A DNA stretch of 64,000 bases from Symsagittifera roscoffensis. Its lineage: Eukaryota; Xenacoelomorpha; Acoela; Convolutidae. Under the pieces are notes generated by a model that saw only the letters and a list, made by a program, of their open reading frames with translations, made no database searches and was not told the DNA's origin. The stretch spans positions 6,066,193 through 6,130,192 of the forward strand of contig NC_087062.1 of NCBI RefSeq assembly GCF_963678635.1, read 5' to 3'. The position numbers were made by a program, and so were the translations under genes. Positions 24,619 to 39,043 of this stretch are shown here, piece after piece. Position 1 is the stretch's first letter. Each line of letters begins with the position of its first letter.

Positions 24619-26274
24619 TGAGCAAATTACCTAACCAGAGAACCAGAATCACTTATACATACCTGCTGGAGCCAACAGTGTACCACGAACATGTTTATCC
24701 GGAAAACAATTATACAGGAAATCTCTTACTTCAATCTCTTAGAGGGGGAATATCGATTCGACATCTAATACTCACCGTTGATAACAATCATTGGCCGCAT
24801 GGGGACGACTCGGGTAACCAGAGTGACCCATGGGAAGATGATTTTGATCCTAATTATGATGATTACTAAGTATTAAATGTTCATTGAGGACAACGATGAA
24901 ACTGAACATTATTTGAATAGTGTCTAACGAGAAATTAGACTTGTTTTTAACTAACTTCGGGAGATTTATCTAATTCAATTATTAGTTTCTCACAACCAAA
25001 TGGTAGTTCAACACAAGCGGGCAACATGTATTTTGGACAGTCATGTTGACAATGAGCGCCGGAAACTCCTCATGGTCGGTAGAAACCGGCACGTGCAAAA
25101 GCATCCTGTGTAATATATTAGCCGGTCTGGACTAGGAGAAACCGATGTTTGCCGTATCCGCAGCTCCCGAAAGCTGCACATCACAGACTCACAGGGCTAA
25201 CGCGTTCTTCAACGGGCACATCGATCGACCTTTGAGTATTATTGATACCATCGGTTTTGACGATCCCGATAGAGACACGGACGCCAAGATAATTCAAGAC
25301 TTAGAGGCCAAACTTGGGTCGAAGTGTAGCCAAGTGAATTGGTTCATGATTGCAGTTAACGGTCAAAGTCCCCGTTTGGAGGGATCGCCAGTCAGCATGA
25401 TTGTAACTTTCTAAGAAATGTTCGGCGAAGCGTTCTGAAACCAAACGGTCAGGAAAGACCGCAAAAAAACGCGGGAAACCGACAAGAAACTAGCAGAGTA
25501 CCTGTCCGAAACCGGTTAAGCTGGTGGGTGAGCAGGGTGCGGAAAACACGAGAAAAATTTATGTTTATTATCCTTTCGACATGTTGCACTCGGTATTTAC
25601 TACCATTTATTTCCAGCTGGAAGTACCCAAGCAGAATTTGTAACGCAAACTTTTTTGCATGTAACTGATACAAATGCATGTACCCATGAAATCGATTGGT
25701 TCAATTTGGGCTAAGATAATACTTAGTCAACATATATTTATTTCTTTTCACATCGGCTTGAAACCTGTTAGAAGAATTAACACTGTTATGCGTAGAGTGA
25801 TATTGCGTCTAACAACAATTTGGAATACATCCGGGCTAATCGATTTCTTTGCCTACAAATTTCACTAAATACTTGAAAAATTGGTAAAAATTAAACAACT
25901 TGAAACTTTAAAATAAACTGGTTCATTTCAAATACGGTTATAAAATTGTCTGATTTTCTTTGGTGGCTAAACATGTGCTTAACATAAATAACCCGCAAAA
26001 AATTCAGTCCATTAAACACCCTAGATAGACAAAATTAATGATAAACAACGACCTGTACTTAGTTTAAATTAGAAAAAGGGGGTGAAAACTCGGATAAAAA
26101 ATCTAGAAATGTATCCAAAAAAGTTATATGGAATATCATCAACATATGCATAAAGTATACCTGATTCCACATAAATTACCAAACTGTCTAACCAAATTAT
26201 GGCGTTTATAAAGTAAGAGGAGTTAAATAACGAATCCTGTTCAAATAAATTTTTTAAAGCTTTTATTCATTCAG
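24619..26274 (+). repeat. Array unit 6
   Basis: Nearly identical to unit 7 over ORF1 (both have DPWEDDFDPNYDDY) and to unit 5 over the broken G1 loop. GTPase remnant 25000-25530, TAG after GLD. The minisatellite is reduced to one copy. Confidence 0.9.
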
Positions 26275-27932
26275 TGAGCAAATTACCTAACCAGAGAACC
26301 AGAATCACTTATACATACCTGCTGGAGCCAACAGTGTACCACGAACATGTTTATCCGGAAAACAATTATACAGGAAATCTCTTACTTCAATCTCTTAGAG
26401 GGGGAATATCGATTCGACATCTAATACTCACCGTTGATAACAATCATTGGCCGCATGGGGACGACTCGGGTAACCAGAGTGACCCATGGGAAGATGATTT
26501 TGATCCTAATTATGATGATTACTAAGTATTAAATGTTCATTGAGGACAACGATGAAACTGAACATTATTTGAATAGTGTCTAACGAGAAATTAGACTTGT
26601 TTTTAACTAACTTCGGGAGATTTATCTAATTCAATTATTAGTTTCTCACAACCAAATGGTAGTTCAACACAAGCGGGCAACATGTATTCTGGACAGTCAT
26701 GTTGAAAATGAGCGCCGGAAACTCCTCATTGTCGGTAAAACCGGCACGGGCAAAAGCAGCCTGTGTAATGTATTAGCCGGTCTGGACTAGGAGAATCCGA
26801 TGTCTGTCGTATCGCATCTCCCGAAAGATGCACATCACAGACTCACAGGGCTAACGCGTTCTTCAACGGGGACATCGATCGACCTTTGAGTATTATTGAT
26901 ACCATCGGTTTTGACGATCCCGATAGAGACACGGACGCCAAGATAATTCACGACTTAGAGGCCAAACTCAGGTCGAAGTGTTGCCAAGTGAACCTGTTCA
27001 TGATTGCAATAAACGGTCAAAGTCCCCGTTTGGAGGGATCGCCAGTCAGCATGATTGAATTTTCTAAGAAATGTTTGGCGAAACGTTCTGAAACCAAACG
27101 GTCAGGAAAGACCGGAAAAAAACTCGGGAAACCGACAAGAAACTAGCAGAGTACCTGTCCGACACCGGTAAAGCTGGTGGGTGCGCAGGGTGCGGAAAAG
27201 AGCAGGAGAAAAATTTATGTTTATTATACTTTCGGCCTGTTGCACTCGGTATTTACTACCATTTATTTCCAGCTGGAAATACCCAAGCAGAATTTGTAAC
27301 GCAAAATTTTTTTGCATGTATCTGATACAAATGCATGCACCCATGAAATCGATTGGTTCAATTTGGGCAAAGATAATACTTAGTCAACATATATTTATTT
27401 CTTTTCACATCGGCTTGAAACCTGTTAGAAGAAATTACACTGTTATGCGTATAGTGATATTGCGTCTAACAAGAAACTTGAATACATCCGGGCTCATCGA
27501 TTTCTTTGCCTACAAATTTCACTTAAATACTTGAAAAATTGATTAAAAATTAAACAACTTGAAACTTTAAAATAAACTAGTTCATTTTAAATACGGTTAT
27601 AAAATTGGCTGGTTTTCTTTAGTGGCTAAACATGTGCTAAACATAATTAACCCACGAAAAATTCAGTCTATTAAACACACTAGATAGACAAAATTAAAGA
27701 TAAACAACAACCTGTACTTAGTTTAAATTAGAAAAAGGGGTGAAAACTCGGATAATATATCTAGAAATGTATCCAAAAAAAGTTATATGGAATATCATCG
27801 AAATATGCATAAAGTATAACTGATTCCACTTAAATTACCAAACTGTCTAACCAAAATAGGCGTTTAAAACGTAAGAGGACTTCAATAACGAATCCTAATC
27901 AAATAAATTTTTTAAAGCTTTTATTCATTCAG
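26275..27932 (+). repeat. Array unit 7
   Basis: ORF1 is open (to 26525). GTPase remnant 26656-27184: G1 loop intact, TAG after GLD, the one-base TATCGCATC deletion that shifts frame before the G3 motif, then DTIGFDD in the new frame and a further one-base loss at ATTGAATTTTC. Confidence 0.9.
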
Positions 27933-29397
27933 TGAGCGAATTACCTTACCAGAGAACCAGAATAACTTATACGTACCTGCTAGAGCCAACAGTGTACCAC
28001 AAACATGTTTATCCGGAAGATAGTTATACAGGAAATCTCTTACTTCACTATCTTAGAGGGGAATTACACCTGTTTTTAACTAACTTCGAGAGATTTATCT
28101 AATTAAATTATTAGTTTTTCACCACCAAATGGCAATTCAACACAAGTGGGCAACATGTATTCTGGACAGTCATATTGACAATGAGCGCCGGAAACTCCCC
28201 ATTGTCGGTAAAACCGGCACGGGCAAAAGCAGCCTGTGTAATATATTAGCCGGTCTGGACTGGGAGAATCCGATGTCTGTCGTATCGCATCTCCCGAAAG
28301 CTGCACATCACAGACTCACAGGGCTAACGCGTTCTTCAACGGGGACATCGATCGACCTTTGAGTATTATTGATACCATCGGTTTTGACGATACCGATAGA
28401 GACACGGACGCCAAGATAATTCAAGACTTAGAGGCCAACCTCAGGTCGAAGTGTAGCCAAGTGAATCTGTTCATGATTGCAGTTAACGGTCAAAGTCCCC
28501 GTTTGAAAGGATCGCCAGTCAACATGATTGGAATTTTCTAAGAAATGTTCGGCGAAGCGTTCTGAAACCAAACGGTCAGGAAAGACCAGAAAAAAACTCA
28601 GGAAACCGACAAGAAACTAGCAGAGTACCTGTCCAACACCGGTCAAGCTGGTGCGTGAGCAGGGTGCGGAAAAGAGAAAAATTTATGTTTATTATAATTT
28701 CGACATGCTGCACTCGGTATTTAGTACCATTTAATTCCAGCTGGAAGTACCAAAGCAGAATTTGTAACGCAAACTTTTTTTGCATGTAACTGATACAAAT
28801 GCATGCACCCATGAAATCGATTGGTTCAATTTGGGCAAAGATAATACTTAGTCAACATATATTTATTTCTTTTCACATCGGCTTGAAACCTGTTAGAAGA
28901 AATTACACTGTTATGCGTATAGTGATATTGCGTCTGACAAGAAACTTGAATACATCCGGGCTAATCGATTTCTTTGCCTACAAATTTCGCTAAATACTTG
29001 AAAAATTGATTAAAAATTAAACAACTTGAAACTTTAAAATAAACTAGTTCATTTTAAATACGGTTATAAAATTGTGTGATTTTCTTTGGTGGCTAAACAT
29101 GTGCTAAACATAAATAACCCACAAAAAATTCAGTCTATTAAACACACTAGATAGACAAAACTAATGATAAACAACAACCTGTACTTAGTTTAAATTAGAA
29201 AAAGGGTGAGAACTCGGATAGTATATCTAGAAATGTATCCAAAAAAGTTATATTGAATATCATCGACATATGCATAAAGTATACCTGATTCCACTTAAAT
29301 TACCAAACTGTCTAACCAAATTATAGCGTTTATTAAGTAAGAGGAGTTAAATAACGAATCCAGTTCAAATAAATTTTTAAAGCTTTTATTCATTCAG
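27933..29397 (+). repeat. Array unit 8
   Basis: ORF1 is truncated. GTPase remnant 28129-28658: the only unit with TGG (Trp) instead of TAG after GLD, so the N-terminal 77 codons (28129-28362) are open with an intact G1 loop, ending after the shared one-base deletion. DTIGFDD continues in the next frame from 28359. Confidence 0.9.
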
Positions 29398-31055
29398 TGA
29401 TCGAATTACCTAATCAGAGAACCAGAATCACTTTTAAATACTTGCTGAAGCCAACAGTATACCACGAACAAGTTTATCCGGAAGATAGTTATACAGGAAA
29501 TCTCTTACTTCAATATCTTAGAGGGGAAATATCGATTCGACATCTAATACTCACTGTTGATAACAATCATTGGCCGCATGGGGAAGACTCGGGTAACCAG
29601 AGTGACCCATGAGAATATGATTTTGATCCTAATTATGATGATTACTAAGTATTAAATGTTCATTGAGGACAACGATGAAACTGAACATTATTTGAATAGT
29701 TTCTAACGAGAAATTAGACTTGTTTTTAACTAACTTCGGGAGATTTATCTAATTAAATTATTAGTTTTTCACAATCAAATGTTGTTCAACACAAGCGGGC
29801 AACATGTATTCTGGACAGTCATGTTGACAATGAGCGCCGGAAACGACTCATTGTCGGTAAAACCGGCACGGGCAAAAGCAGCCTGTGTAATATATTAGCC
29901 GGTCTGGACTAGGAGAAACCGATGTTTGCCGTATCCGCAGCTCCCGAAAGCTGCACATCACAGACTCACAGGGCTAACGCGTTCTTCAACGGGGACATCG
30001 ATCGACCTTTGAGTATTATTGATACCATCGGTTTTGACGATCCCGATAGAGACACGGACGCCAAGATAATTCAAGACTTAGAGGCCAAACTCAGGTCGAA
30101 GTGTAGCCAAGTGAACCTGTTCATGAATGCAATAAACGGTCAAAGTCACCGTTTGGAGGGATCGCCAGTCAGCATGATTGAATTTTCTAAGAAATGTTTG
30201 GCGAAACGTTCTGAAACCAAACGGTCAGGAAAGACCGGAAAAAAACTCGGGAAACCGACAAGAAACTAGCATGGTACCTGTCCGACACCGGTAAAGCTGG
30301 TGGGTGCGCAGGGTGCGGAAAAGAGCAGGAGAAAAATTTATGTTTATTATACTTTCGGCCTGTTGCACTCGGTATTTACTACCATTTATTTCCAGCTGGA
30401 AATACCCAAGCAGAATTTGTAACGCAAAATTTTTTTGCATGTATCTGATACAAATGCATGCACCCATGAAATCGATTGGTTCAATTTGGGCAAAGATAAT
30501 ACTTAGTCAACATATATTTATTTCTTTTCACATCGGCTTGAAACCTGTTAGAAGAAATTACACTGTTATGCGTATAGTGATATTGCGTCTAACAAGAAAC
30601 TTGAATACATCCGGGCTCATCGATTTCTTTGCCTACAAATTTCACTAAATACTTGAAAAATTGATTAAAAATTAAACAACTTGAAACTTTAAAATAAACT
30701 AGTTCATTTTAAATACGGTTATAAAATTGTCTGGTTTTCTTTGGTGGCTAAACATGTGCTAAACATAAATAACCCACGAAAAATTCAGTCTATTAAACAC
30801 ACTAGATAGACAACATTAAAGATAAACAACAACCTGTACTTAGTTTAAATTAGAAAAAGGCCTGAAAACTCGGATAAAATATCTAGAAAGGTATCCAAAA
30901 AAAGTTATTTGGAATATCATCGAAATATGCATAAAGTATAACTGATTCCACTTAAATTACCAAACTGTCTAACCAAAATATGGCGTTTATAACGTAAGAG
31001 GAGTTAAATAACGAATCCTAATCAAATAAATTTTTTAAAGCTTTTATTCATTCAG
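29398..31055 (+). repeat. Array unit 9
   Basis: ORF1 has TGA for the Trp of DPWEYD (stop after 71 codons). GTPase remnant 29779-30307: one base lost just after the ATG, TAG after GLD, no TATCGCATC deletion. The frame is open 29922-30269 through DTIGFDD; one base is lost at ATTGAATTTTC as in unit 7. Confidence 0.9.
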
Positions 31056-32523
31056 TGAGCGAATTACCTAACCAGAGAACCAGAATAACTTATACATACC
31101 TGCTGGAGCCAACAGTGTACCACAAACATGTTTATCCGGAAGATAGTAATACAGGAAATCTCTTACTCACTATCTTAGAGGGAAATTACACTCGTTTTTA
31201 ACTAACTTCGAGAGATTTATCTAATTAAATTATTAGTTTTTCACAACCAAATTGCAGTTCAACACAAGTGGGCAACATGTATTCTGGACAGTCATATTGA
31301 CAATGAGCGCTGGAAACTCCTCATTTTCGGTAAAACCGGCACGGGCAAAAGCAGCCTGTGTAATGTATTAGCCGGTCTGGACTAGGAGAATCCGATGTCT
31401 GTCGTATCGCATCTCCCGAAAGCTGCACATCACAGACTCAAAGGGCTAACGCGTTCTTCAACGGGGACATCGATCGACCTTTGAGTATTATTGATACCAT
31501 CGGTTTTGACGATCCCGATAGAGACAAGGACGCCAAGATAATTCAAGACTTAGAGGCCAACCTCAGGTCGAAGTGTAGCCAAGTGAATCTGTTCATGATT
31601 GCAGTTAACGGTCAAAGTCCCCGTTTGAAAGGATCGCCAGTCAACATGATTGGAATTTTCTAAGAAATGTTCGGCGAAGCGTTCAGAAACCAAACGGTCA
31701 GGAAAGACCAGAAAAAAACTGAGGAAACCGACAAGAAACTAGAAGAGTACCTGTCCAACACCGTTCAAGCTGGTGCGTGAGCAGGGTGCGGAAAAGAGGA
31801 GAAAAATTTATGTTTATTATACTTTCGACATGTTGCACTCGGTATTTACTACCATTTAATTCCAGCTGGAAGTACCACAGCAGAATTTGTAACGCAAACT
31901 TTTTTGCATGTAACTGATACAAATGCATGTACCCATGAAATCGATTGGTTCAATTTGGGCTAAGATAATACTTAGTCAACATATATTTATTTCTTTTCAC
32001 ATCGGCTTGAAACCTGTTAGAAGAAATTACACTGTTATGCGTATAGTGATATTGCGTCTAACAAGAAACTTGAATACATCCGGGCTAATCGATTTCTTTG
32101 CCTACAAATTTTACTAAATACTTGAAAAATTGATTAAAAATTAAACAACTTGAAACTTTAAAATAAACTAGTTCATTTTAAATACGGTTATAAAACTGTC
32201 TGGTTTTCTTTGGTGGCTAAACATGTGCTAAACATAAATAACCCACAAAAAATTCAGTCTATTAAACACACTAGATAGACAAAACTAATGATAAACAACA
32301 ACCCGTACTTAAATTAAATTAGAAAAAGGGGTGAAAACTCGGATAGTATATCTAGAAATGTATCCAAAAAAGTTATATTGAATATCATCGACATATGCAT
32401 AAAGTATACCTGATTCCACTTAAATTACCAAACTGTCTAACCAAATTATAGCGTTCATAACGTAAGAGGAGTTAAATAACGAATCCAGTTCAAATAAACT
32501 TTTCAAAGCTTTTATTCAATCAG
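31056..32523 (+). repeat. Array unit 10
   Basis: ORF1 is truncated. GTPase remnant 31251-31779: ATG changed to TTG, TAG after GLD, the TATCGCATC frameshift present. Closely resembles unit 8, two units away. Confidence 0.9.
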
Positions 32524-34183
32524 TGATCGAATTACCTAACCAGAGAACCAGAATCACTTATAAATACTTGCTGAAGCCAACATTATACCACGAAAAAGTT
32601 TATCCGGAAGATCGTTATACAGGAAATCTCTTACTTCAATATCTTAGAGGGGAAATATCGATTCGACATCTAATACTCACCGTTGATAACAATCATTGGC
32701 CGCATGGGGACGACTCGGGTAACGAGAGTGACCCATGGGAAAATGATTTTGGTCCTAATTATGATGATTACTTTGTAATAAACTTTCATTGAGGACAACG
32801 ATGAAACTGAACATTATTTGAATGGTGTTTAACGAGAAATTAGACTTGTTTTTAACTAACTTCGGGAGATTTATCTAATTAAATTATTAGTTTTTCAGAA
32901 CCAAATGGCAGTTCAACACAAATGGGCAACATTTATTCTGGAACGTCATATTGACAAGGAGCGCCGGAAACTCCTCATTGTCGGTAAAACCGGCACGGGC
33001 AAAAGCAGCCTGTGTAATGTATTAGCCGGTCTGGACTAGGAGAATCCGATGTTTGTCGTATCGCATCTCCCGAAAGCTGCACATCAAAGACTCACAGGGC
33101 TAACGCGTTCTTCAACGGGGACATCGATCGACATTTGAGTATTATTGATACCATCGGTTTTGACGATCCCGACCGAGACACGGACGCCAAAGTAATTCAA
33201 GACTTAGAGGCCAAACTCAGGTCGAAGTGTAACCGTGTGAATCTGTTCATGTTTGCAGTTAACGGTCAAAGTCCCCGTTTAGAGGGATCGCCAGTCAGCA
33301 TGATTGGAATTTTCTAAGAAAAGTTCGGCGAAGAGTTCCGAAACCAAACGGTCAGGAAAGACCGGAAAAAAACTCGGTAAATCGACAAGAAACTTGCAGA
33401 GTACCTGCCCGACATCGGTAAAGCTGGTGGGTGAGCAGGGTGCGGAAAAGAGCAGGAGAAAAATTTATGTCTATTATGTTTTCGACCTGTTGCACTCGGT
33501 TTTTACTACCATTTATTTCCAGCTGGGAATACCCAAGCAAAATTTGTAACGCAAACTTTTTTTGCATTTAACTGATACAAATGCATGCACCCATGAAATC
33601 GATTGGTTCAATTTGGGCAAAGGTAATACTTGGTCAACATATATTTATTTCTTTTCACATCTGCTTGAAACCTGTTAGAAGAAATTACACTGTTATGCGT
33701 ATAGTGATATTGCGTCTAACAAGAAACTTGAATACATCCGGGCTAATCGATTTTTTTTGCCTCCAATTTTCACTAAATACTTGAAAAATTGATTAAAAAT
33801 TAAACAACTTGAAACTTTAAAATAAACTAGTTCATTTTAAATACGGTTATAAAAATGTCTGGGTTTCTTTGGTGGCTAAACATGTGCTAAACATAAATAA
33901 CCCACGAAAAATTCAGTCTAATAAACACACTAGATAGACAAAATTAAAGATAAACAACAACCTGTACTTAGTTTAAATTAGAAAACGGGGTGAAAACTCG
34001 GATAATATATCTAGAAATGTATCCAAAAAAAGTTATATGGAATATCATCGAAATATGCATAAAGTATAACTGATTCCACTTAAATTATCAAACTGTCTAA
34101 CCAAAATATGGCGTTTATAACGTAAGAGGAGTTAAATAACGAATCCTAATCAAATAAATTTTTTAAAGCTTTTATTCATTCAG
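32524..34183 (+). repeat. Array unit 11
   Basis: ORF1 is open and six codons longer (stop TAA changed to TTT; ends YFVINFH at 32792). GTPase remnant 32905-33434: TAG after GLD and the TATCGCATC frameshift. Confidence 0.9.
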
Positions 34184-35692
34184 TGAGCGAATTACCTAAC
34201 CAGAGAACCAGAAAAACTTATACATACCTGCTGGAGCCAACAGTGTACCACAAACATGTTTATCCGGAAGATAGTTATACAGGAAATCTCTTACTTCAAT
34301 ATCTTAGAGGGAAATTACCTTTGTTTTTAACTAACTTCGAGAGATTTATCTAATTAAATTATTAGTTTTTCACAACCAAATGGCAGTTCAACACAAGTGA
34401 GCAACATGTATTCTGGACAGTCATATTGACAAGGAGCGCCGGAAACTCCTCATTGTCGGTAAAACCGGCACGGGCAAAAGCAGCCTGTGTAATGTTTTAG
34501 TCGGTCTGGACTAGAAGAATCCGATGTCTGTCGTATCGCATCTCCCGAAAGCTGCACATCAACGACTCACAGGGCTAACGCGTTCTTCAACGGGGACATC
34601 GATCGACCTTTGAGTATTATTGATACCATCGGTTTTGACGATCCCGACCGAGACACGGACGCCAAAGTAATTCAAGACTTAGAGGCCAAACTCAGGTCGA
34701 AGTGTAACCAGGTGAATCTGTTCATGTTTGCAGTTAACGGTTAAAGTCCCCTTTTGGACGGATCGCTAGTCAGCATGATTGGAATTTTCTAAGAAATGTC
34801 CGGCGAAGCGTTCTGAAATCAAACAGTGATTGTGCTCGTCAGGCTGTCCATGAATTCCTTAGTCAGGAAAGACCGGAAAAAAAGTCGGGAAACCGACAAG
34901 AAACTAGCAGAGTACCTGTCCAACACCGGTAAAGCTGGTGGGTGAGCAGGGTGCGGAAAAGAGCAGGAGAAAAATTGTGTTTATTATACTTTCGACCTGT
35001 TGCACTCGGTATTTACTACCATTTATTTCCAGCTGGAAATACTCAAGCAGAATTTGTAACGCAAACTTTTTTTTGCATGTAACTGATACAAATGCAAGTA
35101 GCCATGAAATCGATTGGTTCAATTTGGGCAAAGATAATACTTAGTCGACATATATTTATTTCTTTTCACATCTGCTTGAAACCTGTTATAAGAAATTACA
35201 CTGTTATGCGTATAGTGATATTGCGTCTAACAAGAAACTTGAATACATCCGGGCTAATCGATTTCTTTGCCTACAAATTTGACTAAATACTTGAAAAATT
35301 GATTAAAATTTAAGCAACTTGAAACTTTAAAATAAACTAGTTCATTTTAAATACGGTTATGAAATTGTCTGGTTTTTTTTGGTGGCTAAACATGTGCTAA
35401 ACATAAGTAACCCACAAAAAATGCAGTCTATTAAACACACTAGATAGACAAAATTAATGATAAACAACAACCTGTACTTAGTTTAAATTAGAAAACGGGG
35501 GTGAAAACTCGGATAAAAATCTAGAAAGGTATCCTAAAAAATTATATGGAATATCATCGACATATGCATAAAGTATACCACATTCCACTTAAATTACCAA
35601 ACTGTCTAACCAAATTATAGCGTTTATAAAGTAAGAGGAGTTAAATAACGAATCCAGTTCAAATAAACTTTTTGAAGCTTTTATTCAGTCAG
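34184..35692 (+). repeat. Array unit 12
   Basis: ORF1 is truncated. GTPase remnant 34380-34944: Trp codon 7 is TGA, TAG after GLD, TATCGCATC frameshift, and an extra TAA after AVNG. Keeps the 35-40 bp missing from units 5-11. Confidence 0.9.
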
Positions 35693-37386
35693 TGATCGCA
35701 TTACCTAACCAGAGAACCAGAATCACTTATAAATACTTGCTGAAGCCAACAGTATACCACGAACAAGTTTATCCGGAAGATAGTTATACAGGAAATCTCT
35801 TACTTCAATATCTTAGAGGGGAAATATCGATTCGACATCTAATACTCACCGTTGATAACAATCATTGGCCGCATGGGGACGACTCGGGTAACGAGAGTGA
35901 CCCATGGGAATATGATTTTGGTCCTAATTATGATGATTACTTTGTAATAAATTTTCATTGCGGACAGCGATGAAACTGAACATTATTTGAATGGTGTTTA
36001 ACGAGAAATTACACTTGTTTTCAACTAACTTCGGGAGATTTATCTAATTAAATTATTAGTTTTTCACAACCAAATGGCAGTTCAACACAAGTGGGCAACA
36101 TGTAGTCTGGACAGTCATATTGACAATGAGCGCCGGAAACTCCTCATTGTCGGTAAAACCGGCACGGGCAAAAGCAGCCTGTGTAATGTATTAGCCGGTC
36201 TGGACAAGGAGAATCCGATGTTTGTCGTATCGCATCTCCCGAAAGCTGCACATCAAAGACTCACAGGGCTAACGCGTTCTTCAACGGGGACATCGATCGA
36301 CCTTTGAGTATTATTGATACCATCGGTTTTGACGATCCGGACCGAGACACGGACGCCAAAGTAATTCAAGACTTAGAGGCCAAACTCAGGTCGAAGTGTA
36401 ACCAGGTGAATCTGTTCATGTTTGCAGTTAACGGTTAAAGTCCCCGTTTGGACGGATCGCTAGTCAGCATGATTGGAATTTTCTAAGAAATGTCCGGCGA
36501 AGCGTTCTGAAACCAAACAGTGATTGTGTTCGTCAGGCTGTCCATGAATTCCTTAGTCAGGAAAGACCGGAAAAAAAGTCGGGAAACCGACAAGAAACTA
36601 GCAGAGTACCTGTCCAACACCGGTAAAGCTGGTGGGGGAGCAGGGTTCGGAAAAGAGCAGGAGAAAAATTGTGTTTATTATACTTTCGACCTGTTGCACT
36701 CGGTATTTACTACCATTTATTTCCAGCTGGAAATACCCAAGCAGAATTTGTAACGCAAACTTTTTTTTGCATGTAACTGATACAAATGCAAGTAGCCATG
36801 AAATCGATTGGTTCAATTTGGGCAAAGATAATACTTAGTCGACATATATTTATTTCTTTTCACATCTGCTTGAAACCTGTTATAAGAAATTACACTGTTA
36901 TGCGTATAGTGATATTGCGTCTAACAAGAAACTTGAATACATCCGGGCTAATCGATTTCTTTGCCTACAAATTTCACTAAATACTTGAAAAATTGATTAA
37001 AATTTAAACAACTTGAAACTTTAAAATAAACTAGTTCATTTTAAATACGGTTATAAAATTGTCTGGTTTTTTTGGTGGCTAAACATGTGCTAAACATAAA
37101 TAACCCACAAAAAATGCAGTCTATTAAACACACTAGATAGACAAAAATAATGATAAACAACAACCTGTACTTAGTTTAAATTAGAAAAAGGGGGTGAAAA
37201 CTCGGATAAAAAATCTAGAAAGGTATCCTAAAAAGTTATATGGAATATCATCGACATATGCATAAAGTATACCACATTCCACTTAAATTACCAAACTGTC
37301 TAACCAAATTATAGCGTCTATATAGTAAGAGGAGTAAAATAACGAATCCAGTTCAAATACATTTTTTAAAGCTTTTATTTATTCAG
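35693..37386 (+). repeat. Array unit 13
   Basis: ORF1 is open (to 35973). GTPase remnant 36074-36637 has AAG (Lys) instead of TAG after GLD, so 36074-36307 is open with GKTGTGKSS at residues 27-35. The TATCGCATC frameshift and the TAA after AVNG remain. Forms, with unit 14, a dimer repeated as units 15-16. Confidence 0.9.
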
Positions 37387-39043
37387 TGATCGAATTACCT
37401 AACCAGAAACCAGAATCACTTATACATACTTGCTGGAGCCAACAGTACACCACGAACAAGTTTATCTGGAAGATAGTTAACGGGAAATCTCTTACTTCAA
37501 TATCTTAGAGGGGAATTATCGATTCGACATCTTATACTCAACGTTGATAACAATCATTGGCCGCATGGGGACGACTCGGGTAACGAGAGTGACCCATGGG
37601 AATATGATTTTGATCCTAATTATGATGATTACTAAGTATTAAATGTTCATTGAGGACAACGATGAAACTGAACATTAATTGAATGGTGTTTAACGAGAAA
37701 TTAGACTTGTTTTTAACTAACTTCGGGAGATTTATCTATTTAAATTATTAGTTTTTCACAACCAAATGGCAGTTCAACACAAGTGGGCAACATGTAGTCT
37801 GGACACTCATATTGACAATGAGCGCTGGAAACTCCTCATTGTCGGTAAAACCGGCACGGGCAAAAGCAGCCTGTGTAATGTATTAGCCGGTCTGGACTAG
37901 GAGAATCCGATGTTTGTCGTATCGCATCTCCCGAAAGCTGCACATCAAAGACTCACAGGGCTAACGCGTTCTTCAACGGGGACATCGATCGACCTTTGAG
38001 TATTCTTGATACCATCGTTTTTGACGATCCCGACCGAGACACGGACGCCAAAGTAATTCAAGACTTAGATGCCAAACTCAGGTCGAAGTGTAGCCAAGTG
38101 AATCTGTTCATGATTGCAGTTAACGGTCAAAGTCCCCGTTTGGAGGGATCGCCAGTCAGAAGGATTGGAATTTTCTAAGACATGTTTGGCGAAGCGTTCT
38201 GAAACCAAACGGTCAAGAAAGACCGGAAAAAAACTCGGGAAACCGACAAAAAACTAGCAGAGTTCCTGTCCGACACCGGCAAAGCTGGTGGGTGAGCAGG
38301 GTGCAGAAAAGAGCAGGAGAAAAATTTATGTTTATTATACTTTCGACCTGTTGCACTCGGTATTTGCTACCATTTATTTCCAGCTGGAAATACCCAAGCA
38401 GAATTTGTAACGCAAACTTTTTTTGCATGTAACTGATACAAATGCATGTACCCATGAAATCGATTGGTTCAATTTGGGCAAAGATAATACTTAGTCAACA
38501 TATATTTAATTCTTTTCACATCGGCTTGAAACCTGTTAGAAGAAATTACACTGTTATGCGTATGGTGATATTGCGTCTAACAAGAAACTTGAATACATCC
38601 GGGCTAATCGATTTCTTTGCCTACAAATTTCACTAAATACTTGAAAAATTGATTAAAATTTAAGCAACTTGAAACTTTAAAATAAACTAGTTCATTTTAA
38701 ATACGGTTATGAAATTGTCTGGTTTTTTTTTGGTGGCTAAACATGTGCTAAACATAAGTAACCCACAAAAAATGCAGTCTATTAAACACACTAGATAGAC
38801 AAAATTAATGATAAACAACAACCTGTACTTAGTTTAAATTAGAAAACGGGGGTGAAAACTCGGATAAAAATCTAGAAAGGTATCCTAAAAAATTATATGG
38901 AATATCATCGACATATGCATAAAGTATACCACATTCCACTTAAATTACCAAACTGTCTAACCAAATTATAGCGTTTATAAAGTAGGAGGAGTTAAATAAC
39001 GAATCCAGTTCAAATAAACTTTTTGAAGCTTTTATTCAGTCAG
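37387..39043 (+). repeat. Array unit 14
   Basis: ORF1 is broken by one lost base (CCAGAAACCAG) and a lost codon region near 37470. GTPase remnant 37766-38293: TAG after GLD, TATCGCATC frameshift, DTIVFDD in place of DTIGFDD. Confidence 0.9.

Noticed and set aside
27181-27534. Plus-strand frames of 64-118 codons in the non-coding part of the units
   Set aside because: Frame-disrupting indels differ between units, composition is AT-driven and there is no initiation or splice context; judged non-coding.
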